A stretch of DNA of 64,000 bases, taken from contig JADHNU010000007.1 of NCBI GenBank assembly GCA_016779325.1, positions 1 through 64,000 of the forward strand, written 5' to 3'. The notes beneath the pieces were generated by a model. That model searched no databases. It was not told the DNA's origin and saw only the letters and a list, made by a program, of their open reading frames with translations. The position numbers and the translations under genes were made by a program. Of the stretch, positions 33,265 through 41,342 are shown one piece after another. Position 1 is the stretch's first letter, and each line of letters begins with the position of its first letter. The stretch comes from Pseudomonadales bacterium. Its GTDB lineage: Bacteria; Pseudomonadota; Gammaproteobacteria; Pseudomonadales; Azotimanducaceae.

Positions 33265-34022
33265 AGGAGATGGTGGCCGCCGTCGAGCAAGAGGGTCTCG
33301 CCGGTCACCAGCGACGCACTGGTCATCAGCATGATGATGGCTTCGGCCACAGAATCCGCCGTCGCCGTCATCTTCAAGGGCGTGGCCCCCTCTAGGAAGG
33401 CCTGAGTCCGATCGTAAACCTCTGGGCCCATGCCCTCCCGCAGCCAAGCCCCTTGAATGAAGCCCGGGCACACGGCATTAATCCGCACCTCCGGGCCCAG
33501 CACCCGCGCAAGGGATTTGGTCATGGTGATCATGGCGCCCTTGGAGGCCGCATAGGCAATGGAGCTGCCGATGCCCTTCACCCCGGCGATGGACGCCACG
33601 TTCACCACCGCAGCCTTGCCCGCCGCGCGCAGCAAGGGGGCTGCCGCCCGAGTCATCTGAAACGCCCCTACCGTATTCACACCATAGATGTGATGGAAAT
33701 CCTCAGCGCTGAGCCCCTCGAGGTCGCTATGCGCCACGAATTTGGTGGTGCCCGCATTGTTCACCAGCGCGTCTAAGCGGCCGAAGCGCGCTGCCACAGC
33801 GGCCACCAGCGCCCGGCATTGATCGTCCTGAGCAACGTCCGCTGCCTGCACCAGCACCTCCGCTCCGGCGGCCCGGCACTGCTCTGCGACCGCTTCCGCT
33901 GGCCCCGCACTGCGGGAGTAATTCACCACCACGTCCCAGCCCGCCGCAGCGAGCTGCTGCACGCACGCCGCCCCCACGCCGCTAGAGGATCCCGTTACTA
34001 AGGCAACTGGCTTCGTCCCCAT
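33261..34022 (-). CDS. Short-chain dehydrogenase/reductase
   Basis: 253 aa classical SDR. The start is ATG at 34022 with AGGAG 8 nt upstream; a GTG three codons earlier is too close to that site. Cofactor motif TGSSSGVG, NNAGTTKF, active-site Ser in NVASIAGVKG, YAASK, and INAVCPGFIQGAWL. The opening VVVNYSRSAG after the second strand suggests NADP(H). It carries a FabG-like tail (ITGETLLLDGGHHLL). Substrate unknown. Divergent from another SDR gene. Confidence 0.9.
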   Translation of the reverse strand: MGTKPVALVTGSSSGVGAACVQQLAAAGWDVVVNYSRSAGPAEAVAEQCRAAGAEVLVQAADVAQDDQCRALVAAVAARFGRLDALVNNAGTTKFVAHSDLEGLSAEDFHHIYGVNTVGAFQMTRAAAPLLRAAGKAAVVNVASIAGVKGIGSSIAYAASKGAMITMTKSLARVLGPEVRINAVCPGFIQGAWLREGMGPEVYDRTQAFLEGATPLKMTATADSVAEAIIMLMTSASLVTGETLLLDGGHHLL

Positions 34023-34087
34023 CAACCCCACTCCTTTCGCTTAAGCCGAGGCCGCACTTTCGCAAGGGCCTTGACTGGTGGCAAGCG

Positions 34088-34116
34088 GTGACGCCCTTCG
34101 GTCCCTCACGTAGACT
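34088..34116 (+). promoter_or_regulatory. Possible sigma-70 promoter of the SDR-HAD pair
   Basis: GTGACG (34088) and TAGACT (34111) are 17 bp apart, each 4 of 6 to consensus. The -10 ends 29 nt before the ATG at 34146, the same geometry as TAGACT before 14847. Confidence 0.35.
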
Positions 34117-34145
34117 CGAGCGCTCGTTGTCTGGGGAGAGAGACC

Positions 34146-34928
34146 ATGGCATTTGCACCGTTTAATCTTGAGGGCCGGGTGGCCCTGATCACCGGCGGCA
34201 ACGGCGGTATCGGCCTCGGCATGGCCGAGGGCTTGGCCGCAGCCGGCGCCGGCGTCTGTATTTGGGGGACCAACGAAGGCAAAAACGCCGCTGCCCTCGA
34301 GCGGCTCCAAAGCTACGGCACCCCGGTGGCCGCCATGCGCTGCGACGTCGCCAACGAGGCCGAGGTGGAGCACTGCTTTGCGGAAACCCTCGAGCGCTTC
34401 GGCCGCGTGGATGGGTGCTTCGCGAACGCGGGCGTCGGCGGCCGGGCCGCCAGCTTCGATACCATGACCGCACAAGAGTGGCGTCGCGTCCTCGCCGTCA
34501 ACCTCGATGGGGTGTTCTACACCCTGCGGGCCGCCGCCCGGCACATGAAAGCGCGGGGTGAACAGGGCGATAATTTTGGTCGTTTGGTCGGTACGGCCAG
34601 CCTCGCGGCCATCTCCGGCCAGGCCCGGGGCGAACACTACGCCGCCACCAAGGGGGGCCTCATTTCCATGGCCAAGGCCCTGGCCGTCGAATATGCCCGC
34701 TACGGCGTGACGGCCCACACTATCCTGCCCGGATGGATCGAAACGGAGATGACCGAGGGGGCCTTTGGCAACGACAAGTTCGCCAGCACGGTGCAAAAGC
34801 GCGTGCCGTCTCGGCGCTGGGGCCAGCCGGAGGATTTCGCGGGCATCGCCGTGTACATCATGAGCACGGCCAGCAGCTACCACAGCGGCGACACCTTCCT
34901 CATCGACGGCGCTTACGCCATCTTCTAG
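34146..34928 (+). CDS. Short-chain dehydrogenase/reductase
   Basis: 260 aa classical SDR: ITGGNGGIGLGMAEGLAAAGAGV (Rossmann motif), CDVANEAEVE, ANAGVGG (the usual NNAG reads ANAG), catalytic Ser/Tyr/Lys in GTASLAAISG and YAATK, and AVYIMSTASSYHSGDTFLIDGAYAIF at the end. It starts at ATG 34146 after GGGGAGAGAG. The HAD gene follows after 15 bp, so both are likely co-expressed. Substrate unknown; an acyl- or hydroxy-compound oxidoreductase is typical. Confidence 0.91.
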   Translation: MAFAPFNLEGRVALITGGNGGIGLGMAEGLAAAGAGVCIWGTNEGKNAAALERLQSYGTPVAAMRCDVANEAEVEHCFAETLERFGRVDGCFANAGVGGRAASFDTMTAQEWRRVLAVNLDGVFYTLRAAARHMKARGEQGDNFGRLVGTASLAAISGQARGEHYAATKGGLISMAKALAVEYARYGVTAHTILPGWIETEMTEGAFGNDKFASTVQKRVPSRRWGQPEDFAGIAVYIMSTASSYHSGDTFLIDGAYAIF

Positions 34929-34943
34929 CCAGGATTTCACCTC

Positions 34944-35588
34944 ATGCCCGAATTTAAAGCCGTACTCTGGGATTTTGGGGGCGTGCTCACGAGCAGCCCC
35001 TTCGAGGCCTTCAACCGCTTTGAGGCGGAGAACGGCATTCCCAAGGACTTCATTCGCACGATTAATGCGACAAACCCCGACGATAACGCCTGGGCCCAGT
35101 TTGAGAGCAGCGCCCTCGATCTAGATGGCTTCGACGGCGCGTTCCTTGCGGAAACCACGGCGGCGGGCTACCCCATTGCCGGGAAAACGGTCATTTCCCT
35201 GCTTTCGGGGGACGTCCGGCCGCGCATGGTGAGCGCCCTGAAGGCCTGCAAGACCCGCTATCAAAACGCCTGCCTCACCAACAATGTGAAAGCCGGCAGC
35301 GGTCCCGGTATGGCCCGGGACGCCGCGCGTGCCCAGGCCGTCGCCGACGTCATGGCCCTGTTCGACCTGGTGGTGGAATCCAGCGTTGAGGGGGTCCGCA
35401 AACCCGAACCGCGCGCCTACGAGCTGGTGCTTGAGCGCCTCGGGGTCGACGCCGCCTCCGTGCTCTACCTCGATGACCTCGGCATCAACTTAAAGCCCGC
35501 CGCGGCCCTGGGCATGACCACCATCAAGGTGGTCTCGGAAGCCCAGGCCCTAGCGGACCTCGCCGCCCACACGGGCCTAACCTTCTAG
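34944..35588 (+). CDS. HAD-superfamily hydrolase, subfamily IA
   Basis: 214 aa. Motif I is LWDFGGVLTSSP (the nucleophile Asp; the second Asp is replaced by Gly, as in part of the family), motif II CLTNN, motif III Lys in VRKPEPRAYELVLERLG, and motif IV LYLDDLGINLKPA. The pattern resembles the HAD half of ACAD10-like proteins and epoxide-hydrolase N-domains. Its stop shares CTAG with the convergent nitroreductase gene. Substrate unknown. Confidence 0.87.
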   Translation: MPEFKAVLWDFGGVLTSSPFEAFNRFEAENGIPKDFIRTINATNPDDNAWAQFESSALDLDGFDGAFLAETTAAGYPIAGKTVISLLSGDVRPRMVSALKACKTRYQNACLTNNVKAGSGPGMARDAARAQAVADVMALFDLVVESSVEGVRKPEPRAYELVLERLGVDAASVLYLDDLGINLKPAAALGMTTIKVVSEAQALADLAAHTGLTF

Positions 35589-36163
35589 CGGCGCTGCGCC
35601 TCCGGGAGCGTTAGCAGCACCTCCTCGAGCGCGGGCCGCACCCGCGGGCTCGGCGCGCGCTGGGGAGTGCCTAAATAGATCCAGCCGGCAAGCTGATCGG
35701 TCTCAAAAAGCCCCAGGCCTTCAAGGAAGGGGCGGTCGTAAGCACTCCAGCCCGTCAACCACTGGCCTGCAAAGCCAGCCGCATGGGCGGCCAGCAGCAA
35801 GTTCTGGCACACCGCCCCCGCAGACAGCTGTTGTTCCCAAAGGGGAATTTTTTCGCTCGCCACAGGGCGGAAAACCACAGCGATGACCACCGGCGCTCGC
35901 AGAAAGCGCTCTGCCTCTAGCGCGACGAGGGCCTCCGAAGCCTCAGGGTTCAGCACCTTAAAGCGAGCAGCAAGCTGCTCCCCAAGGCGGGTGCGATCGT
36001 CGCCAAGAATGGGCAGGAGGCGCCAGGGGCCCAGCTTGCCGTGATCGGGCACGCGAATGGCGGCCTCCAGCAGCTGGGTTAGGGTCTCGCCGGCTGGGCC
36101 GGGGGCATCGAGATCGGCGGCGCGGCTGCTCCGGCGCTGGGTGAGCAACGTGAGGGCATCCAT
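35585..36163 (-). CDS. Nitroreductase family protein (YdjA-like)
   Basis: 192 aa FMN enzyme. Visible are LLTQRRSSRAADLDAPGP (FMN phosphate contact), LLEAAIRVPDHGKLGPWRLLPI, the quinone/active-site stretch SAGAVCQNLLLAAHAAGFAGQWLTG, and GWIYLGTPQ. Length and pattern match YdjA-type NAD(P)H nitroreductases. The start is ATG at 36163 with AAGGAG 6 nt upstream, 24 bp after galT, so it may be the last gene of that operon. Confidence 0.9.
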   Translation of the reverse strand: MDALTLLTQRRSSRAADLDAPGPAGETLTQLLEAAIRVPDHGKLGPWRLLPILGDDRTRLGEQLAARFKVLNPEASEALVALEAERFLRAPVVIAVVFRPVASEKIPLWEQQLSAGAVCQNLLLAAHAAGFAGQWLTGWSAYDRPFLEGLGLFETDQLAGWIYLGTPQRAPSPRVRPALEEVLLTLPEAQRR

Positions 36164-36187
36164 GAGGGACTCCTTAGGGGTGGGGGA

Positions 36188-37207
36188 TTAAGCCAGGGCC
36201 GCGCGAAGGGCCGCGGCGGCCTGTTCCGGGGTGAGGTCGCGCTGCGTTTCCGCCATCAGCTCAAAGCCCACCATGAACTTTTGTCGATCGGGCCCCTCGA
36301 GCAAGGGGGGCAGGAGATGGGCATGCAACAGCAAGCCTGGCGGCGCACCGGTTAGGCGATGCCAGCCATGCCAGCCAAAGCTATAGGGGGTTCGGCAGCC
36401 GAAGTGGCGATCATAGGCCCCGAGCAAGCGTCCTAGATGGTGGGCCAGATCCTGCGCTTCCGCCGGGGTCAATTCCAAAAGGCCCGCGAGGGCGCGCCGC
36501 GGCGCAAGGAGGGTCTCGTAGGGCCAGCGCGCCCAAAAGGGCACCCAGCTCACCCAAGCGTCGCTGGCCAGTACAAGACGCGGCCCGGCGAGCTCCGCGT
36601 CGCGCACCTCTGCCAGCAAGGCCTGTCCCGTGCGCTCAAAATGGGCCTGCTGGCTCCGCAGCTCCTGGGCCACCAGCGTGGGCAGGAAATCGCTCGCCCA
36701 AAGCTGCCCATGGGGATGGGGATTGGAGCAGCCCATAAGCCTTCCCCGATTCTCAAAGAGCTGCACCCACTGGGTTTCCGCTCCGGAAAAGCGCCGAAGC
36801 TCCTCCTGCCAAAGTCCCACCACGGCCTCGCGGAGCGCATCATCGGCCTCCGCCAGCGTGAGGTCGTGGTTTGGACTGAAGCAGAGCACGCGGCTCTGCC
36901 CCCGGGCGGCCTCGGCGCGAAATAGCGGCGCGCTCTCCGGCACCTCGCTGAGGTGCCCAAGCGCAGGAAAATCGTTGGGGAAGCTGTATACCCCGTCATA
37001 GTCCGGCATGCGTTCTCCCGATGCGCGGAGGTTCCCGGCGCAGAGCGCGCAGGCGGGGTCATAGCTTGGGCCACAGGGCTCCGGCGCCGTGCGCGCCCCA
37101 AGCCAGGGCCGCTTGGATCGGTGCGGCGACACCACGACCCAGGTGTCCAGCAGGGGATCGTAGCGACGGTGGGCCCCTGCGGGGATGGGATCAGGGGTCT
37201 TGGCCAT
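36188..37207 (-). CDS. galT: Galactose-1-phosphate uridylyltransferase
   Basis: 339 aa. The start is ATG at 37207 with GGAGGAGGG 5 nt upstream. The Leloir-pathway signatures are intact: CALCAGN (metal site), NRGRLMGCSNPHPHGQLW with the nucleophilic His of HPH, WVPFWARWPYETLLAPRR, and FGWHGWHRLTG with LLLHAHLLPPLL near the end. It transfers UMP between UDP-glucose and galactose-1-phosphate. It overlaps galK by 17 bp. galE is not in the window. Confidence 0.94.
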   Translation of the reverse strand: MAKTPDPIPAGAHRRYDPLLDTWVVVSPHRSKRPWLGARTAPEPCGPSYDPACALCAGNLRASGERMPDYDGVYSFPNDFPALGHLSEVPESAPLFRAEAARGQSRVLCFSPNHDLTLAEADDALREAVVGLWQEELRRFSGAETQWVQLFENRGRLMGCSNPHPHGQLWASDFLPTLVAQELRSQQAHFERTGQALLAEVRDAELAGPRLVLASDAWVSWVPFWARWPYETLLAPRRALAGLLELTPAEAQDLAHHLGRLLGAYDRHFGCRTPYSFGWHGWHRLTGAPPGLLLHAHLLPPLLEGPDRQKFMVGFELMAETQRDLTPEQAAAALRAALA

Positions 37208-38336
37208 AACGGCCCTCCTCCAGGGTGAGGGACCGGGGGCGCCCTCCCGGTTCCGCGAGCACGCCGCCGGGAAAGCCGGCCCGGGCCAACGCCCCCCGCA
37301 CCTCCGGCCAGCCATCCCGAGCGCAGAGCACGAGGGCCCAGCCCCCAAACCCCGCCCCCGTAAGCCGTGCCCCAAACACCCCAGGTAGGGCACGAGCCGT
37401 GGCCGTGAGGTGATCGAGAGCCGGCACGCTCACGCCGTAGTCCTCGGCCAAGGACCGATGGGACGCATTCATGAGGGCGCCGAAGGCGTCCGCGTCGCCG
37501 GCCCGCAGCGCCTCGCAGGCGGCGAAGACGCGCGCCTGCTCGGACTGCACATGGCGGAGGGGCGGCCGTCGCACGATAGCCTCGGCCGGGGGAATCGCAT
37601 CGAGGGGGAAGCCTTCAGCTTGCAGCGCCTCTGCCAGGCGCCCCCGAACCCGGTTGTAGCCGCCGTCGGCAAGCTGGCGGGCCACGCCACTGGGTACCAG
37701 CGCAAAGACCGCCTCGTCGAAGTTTAAGGGAATGGCTTCCCCGGCCTGACCCCGACAATCCAAACGCAGGGCCGCCCCCGCTTCTCCTAGGTCGATGGCC
37801 AAGGGATCCATCAAACCGCAAGCAACCCCCGCGTGCTCCGCCTCCAAGCGCTGAAGACGAACGCCGAGGGCCCAGGGCGGCAGGGCCGGCACGACGCCTA
37901 AATGCATGAGCCAGCGCGCAAAGACGAGGGCAAAGCTTGCGGAACTCGACAGCCCGCCCCCGGCGAGGGTACCGGAGACGGCCACCTCCCAGGGTACCGC
38001 CTCAGGGGCAAGGCCAAGCGCGCTAAGCAGCGCCACCAGACGCCGGCGCCAATCCCCCAGGGGACGGGTCAGATCGGCTGCCGTAAGGTCGGCCGTCTCC
38101 CCCACATCAAGCGCCTGCACCCGGAGTCCAACGCCCGGGGCCCCCGGCGCAGCAGCCAGGATCGTCCCCGAGCGCAAGCTCATGGGCAGCACAACGCCCC
38201 CCAGGTAATCGATATGGTCGCCCATCAGGTTGACCCGCCCAGGGGCGAAATAGAACTGGGTTGCCCTCGGCAAGGCTCGGCACACGCGGCTCCCCGCGTC
38301 CCGGGCCGGCCAGGCCCGTGGCGCTTCTGGCTCCAT
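37191..38336 (-). CDS. galK: Galactokinase (GHMP kinase), slightly atypical
   Basis: 381 aa. The start is ATG at 38336 with GGGGAGG 8 nt upstream. The galactokinase signature reads GRVNLMGDHIDYLGG where GEHTDY is usual, so the sugar-contacting Glu is Asp and Thr is Ile. The ATP loop is LAGGGLSSSASF, the catalytic Asp lies in CGLMDP (usually MDQ), and the third motif is GARLTGAGFGGWALVL. Pairing with galT makes galactose the likely substrate, though the changed signature leaves room for another sugar. It follows the MoaD-like gene by 4 bp. Confidence 0.88.
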   Translation of the reverse strand: MEPEAPRAWPARDAGSRVCRALPRATQFYFAPGRVNLMGDHIDYLGGVVLPMSLRSGTILAAAPGAPGVGLRVQALDVGETADLTAADLTRPLGDWRRRLVALLSALGLAPEAVPWEVAVSGTLAGGGLSSSASFALVFARWLMHLGVVPALPPWALGVRLQRLEAEHAGVACGLMDPLAIDLGEAGAALRLDCRGQAGEAIPLNFDEAVFALVPSGVARQLADGGYNRVRGRLAEALQAEGFPLDAIPPAEAIVRRPPLRHVQSEQARVFAACEALRAGDADAFGALMNASHRSLAEDYGVSVPALDHLTATARALPGVFGARLTGAGFGGWALVLCARDGWPEVRGALARAGFPGGVLAEPGGRPRSLTLEEGRYGQDP

Positions 38337-38340
38337 GCGC

Positions 38341-38586
38341 TCAACCTCCCCCAATACGCGGCAGGAAATGCACTTCACTGTGGGGGCCCACGGCTTCGAG
38401 GAGCGGGGCATCAATAATTTCACCGTCGAGCACGAAGGCTTTGTCGTCCTGGAGGGCTTGCCCTAGGGCGGGAAAGCGGCGGCCAAGGGCCCCCATGAGC
38501 CCGCGGTAGTCGTCACCGGGCACCTCGAGCTCCGCCCGCCCCTCAGCGAGGTGGCGGAGATCGAAGGGCACGTGCACCCGGGCCAC
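38341..38586 (-). CDS. MoaD/ThiS-like ubiquitin-fold sulfur carrier
   Basis: 81 aa. The start is GTG at 38586, no strong ribosome site. Beta-grasp pattern: VHVPFDLRHLAEG, LEVPGDDYRGLMGALGRRFPALGQAL, FVLDGEIID, and the C-terminal LPRIGGG with the Gly-Gly end needed for adenylation and thiocarboxylation. It lies between the molybdenum hydroxylase and galK, so sulfur supply for molybdopterin or for the Mo ligand is the natural guess. A MoaE or E1-like partner is not encoded nearby. Confidence 0.82.
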   Translation of the reverse strand: MARVHVPFDLRHLAEGRAELEVPGDDYRGLMGALGRRFPALGQALQDDKAFVLDGEIIDAPLLEAVGPHSEVHFLPRIGGG

Positions 38587-38604
38587 GGCGCTTGCGGCCC
38601 GCGC

Positions 38605-40866
38605 TTAGGCTTGGTCGAGGCCGGCCAACACGCGAGGCGGGCTTAAGGGCAGTTCCGTCAGCCGGACCCCTGCGCTGGCGGAAACGGCGTTGGCCACGGC
38701 GGCCAAGGGCGCCACGATGGGCGTCTCCCCTACCCCCCGCACCCCGTAGGGGTGGCCTGGATTGGGCACTTCGATAATCTGCGTTTCGATCATGGGCAAA
38801 TCAGAGGCCACGGGCACGCGATAGTCGAGGAAGCCCGCATTTTCCATGACGCCATCCGCGCTGTAGACGTACTCCTCATTGAGCGCCCAACCAATGCCCT
38901 GCGCGGCCCCGCCCTGAAGCTGCCCTTCGACATAGCTCGGATGGATGGCCTTGCCCGCGTCCTGGATGGCCGTGAAGGCTTTCACCTCTACCCGCCCCGT
39001 TTCCTTATCGACGAGCGCATCGCACAGGTTGACGGAGAAGCCCGGACCCGCGCCCTTCGCGTTAAGGGACGCCTTACCGAGGAGCGGCCCCCCCATGCGC
39101 CCGGCTTGCCCGGCGAGATCCTTCAGGGAAAGGGGCTGGGCATCGACGTTCACCCCAGGGCGAGGGTGCACGGCGCCATCGCGCCACTCCACCATCTCCT
39201 GATCCGTGCTCCAGAGCGCCGCGGCCCGACTGCAGCACTGGGCGATAATGTCCTTCGATGCTTCCACCACGGCCATGCCCGTGGCGAAGGTCACCCGGGA
39301 ACCGCCGGTGACGTTGGAGAAACCCGCCGTCTCCGTATCGGCCACGACCACGCGCACGCTTTCGTAGGGCACGCCCAGGGTCTCGGCGGCCATGAGGGCC
39401 ATGGAGGCCCGGGAACCGCCAATATCCGGGTTCCCCTCAATCACCGTGACGGTTCCATCTTCATTGATGTGCACTTCAGCGGAAGATTGAAGGCCAACGT
39501 TAAACCAGAACCCCACGGCGACGCCGCGGCCCACCCCCGCTTCCTTCGGGCGAAGGTAATGGGGGTGCTTGGCCGCCGCCTCGAGGCAGGCGCGCATCCC
39601 GATGGGGCCAAACTTCGGCCCATAAATGGCCGCGTCGCCCTCCTCCACGGCGTTCCGCAAGCGCAGCTCGATGGGGTCCAGGCCCAGCTTCTCCGCGGCC
39701 TCATCAAGGGCGCTTTCCGTCGCAAAGAGGGCTTGCGGCGCCCCCGGGGCCCGATAGGCCGCGGCCTTCGGCTTGTTCACCAGCACGTCGAGGCCTTTGA
39801 TCCGAAAATTTGCAATGCGATAGGGGGCAAACACGCACATGGTGCCTGGCCCCACGGGGGAACCGGGGAAGGCGCCAGCCTCGTAGGCCATGGTCACTTC
39901 CGCCGCCGTGATGCGGCCGTCCTTTGCAAAGCCCATGCGCAAATCGAGGCGCGCCGCGGAGGCCGGCCCGGTGGCGCGGAACACCTCTTCCCGAGACATC
40001 ACCATGCGCACGGGGCGACCGCTCTTTTTCGACAGGATTAGGGAGAGCGGCTCGAGGTAGATCGTGGTCTTGCCGCCAAAGCCCCCGCCAATTTCGCTGG
40101 GAATGACCTTAAGCGCGCCCACAGGCTGGCCCAGCACCTTGGCCGTCATGGAACGCACATCGAAGGCGCCCTGGGTGGAGCACCAGAGCATGGCCTGGTC
40201 GTCCTGCACCCAGCGGCCGACGCAGGCGTGGGGCTCGATATAGCCCTGATGGACCGTCGGCGTCTGATAACGCCGTTCGACCACCAGGTCTGCCTCGGCA
40301 AACCCCGCCGCAAGATCGCCCCCGCCCATCTCAATCACGCTGGCGAGATTGGACGCCGTGGTGGCCGGTTCGGCGAGCCCCTTGGTCTTCAATGCTTCGT
40401 CAATCAGCGGCGCGTTATCGGCCAGCGCCGCGTCCAAGGAGAGGACCGGCGGAAGGCTTTCGTACTCCACCTCAATCAGGGCGGCAGCGGCCAGGGCCTG
40501 GGCCCGGGTTTGCGCCGCCACGGCCGCCACGGCATGGCCGTGATAGCGAACCTTGCCCCGGGCAATAACGTTCCCCGCGAGGTCGGCGAAATCGCCGCCC
40601 CCTTCCCCGCCTTCGATGGCGCCGGCGGCCACGCTCGGGAAATCCTCAGCGGTGACGATGGCCTTCACCCCCGGCGCACCCAGCGCCGCGGTGACGTCGA
40701 TGCGCTTGATCCGGGCGTGGGCGTGGGGGGAACGCAGTACCGCCCCCTCCAGCATGCCCGGCAGGGAAAAGTCGGCCCCAAAACTCGCGCGCCCCGTGAC
40801 CTTATCGACCCCATCGGGGCGAACCGGGCGCGTACCGATGACGCGGAAATCCATGGCTTCACTCAT
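38605..40866 (-). CDS. Molybdenum hydroxylase large subunit (xanthine dehydrogenase/CoxL family)
   Basis: 753 aa. Binds the molybdopterin cofactor. Motifs: GRASFGADFSLPGMLEGAVLRSPHAHARI, EPHACVGRW, GGGFGGKTTIY, AYRAPGAPQALFATE, and the catalytic Glu near 714 in VRGVGETPIVAP. The active-site loop AYRAPGA is not the AYRCSFR of true CO dehydrogenase, so it oxidises some other substrate such as an aldehyde, purine or aromatic CoA. The start is ATG at 40866 with GAGGAG 7 nt upstream, overlapping the small-subunit stop (ATGA). Confidence 0.93.
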   Translation of the reverse strand: MSEAMDFRVIGTRPVRPDGVDKVTGRASFGADFSLPGMLEGAVLRSPHAHARIKRIDVTAALGAPGVKAIVTAEDFPSVAAGAIEGGEGGGDFADLAGNVIARGKVRYHGHAVAAVAAQTRAQALAAAALIEVEYESLPPVLSLDAALADNAPLIDEALKTKGLAEPATTASNLASVIEMGGGDLAAGFAEADLVVERRYQTPTVHQGYIEPHACVGRWVQDDQAMLWCSTQGAFDVRSMTAKVLGQPVGALKVIPSEIGGGFGGKTTIYLEPLSLILSKKSGRPVRMVMSREEVFRATGPASAARLDLRMGFAKDGRITAAEVTMAYEAGAFPGSPVGPGTMCVFAPYRIANFRIKGLDVLVNKPKAAAYRAPGAPQALFATESALDEAAEKLGLDPIELRLRNAVEEGDAAIYGPKFGPIGMRACLEAAAKHPHYLRPKEAGVGRGVAVGFWFNVGLQSSAEVHINEDGTVTVIEGNPDIGGSRASMALMAAETLGVPYESVRVVVADTETAGFSNVTGGSRVTFATGMAVVEASKDIIAQCCSRAAALWSTDQEMVEWRDGAVHPRPGVNVDAQPLSLKDLAGQAGRMGGPLLGKASLNAKGAGPGFSVNLCDALVDKETGRVEVKAFTAIQDAGKAIHPSYVEGQLQGGAAQGIGWALNEEYVYSADGVMENAGFLDYRVPVASDLPMIETQIIEVPNPGHPYGVRGVGETPIVAPLAAVANAVSASAGVRLTELPLSPPRVLAGLDQA

Positions 40867-41342
40867 GCCGCTTCTCCTCTCATTTCGGCGGCCGCATCAA
40901 GCACGGCGCGAATAATTTTGTCGTAGCCCGTGCACCGACAGAGATTGCCGGCCAGGAAGTAGCGCACCGCCTCTTCCGAGGGGTTCGGGTTTTGCTCAAG
41001 CAGGTGCTTCGCCGCCACCACGATGCCCGGGGTGCAGACGCCGCACTGAAGGCCTGCGCTCTTCAGCAAATGATTCTGAATTGGATGCAGCGCCTCCGGG
41101 GAGGCCACGCCTTCAATGGTCGATACCTGACGGCCCTCCACCTCCGGAGCCAGGATGAGGCAGCTGCAGGCCAGCGCGCCGTCCACCTCAACACTGCAGG
41201 CCCCGCAGTCGCCGGTGCCGCAGCCTTCCTTACTCCCGCGGAGGCCGAGCGTATCCCGGAGGACCTCAAGGAGCGTGGCCGTGGGGTCGCAGAGGAATTC
41301 CACGGCTTCCCCGTTGACTTGCGTTTGCACATGACACTTCAT
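40863..41342 (-). CDS. Molybdenum hydroxylase small subunit, two [2Fe-2S] clusters
   Basis: 159 aa. The first cluster motif is CGTGDCGACS with Cys41, Cys46, Cys49 and a distal Cys near 61; the second is QCGVCTPGIV with NLCRCTGYDKI. Electron-transfer subunit between the Mo and FAD subunits. The start is ATG at 41342 with AAGGGGAG 8 nt upstream, overlapping the FAD-subunit stop. Seen from sequence only; substrate set by the large subunit. Confidence 0.95.
   Translation of the reverse strand: MKCHVQTQVNGEAVEFLCDPTATLLEVLRDTLGLRGSKEGCGTGDCGACSVEVDGALACSCLILAPEVEGRQVSTIEGVASPEALHPIQNHLLKSAGLQCGVCTPGIVVAAKHLLEQNPNPSEEAVRYFLAGNLCRCTGYDKIIRAVLDAAAEMRGEAA

Noticed and set aside
34944..35588. Phosphoglycolate phosphatase assignment for the HAD protein
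   Set aside because: Motif I has DFGGVL, and the cap region and length fit the ACAD10/epoxide-hydrolase-like HAD group better than Gph.
38752..40041. 429-codon open frame antisense to the Mo hydroxylase large subunit
   Set aside because: Shadow of a strongly conserved gene; no ribosome site and no domain pattern.
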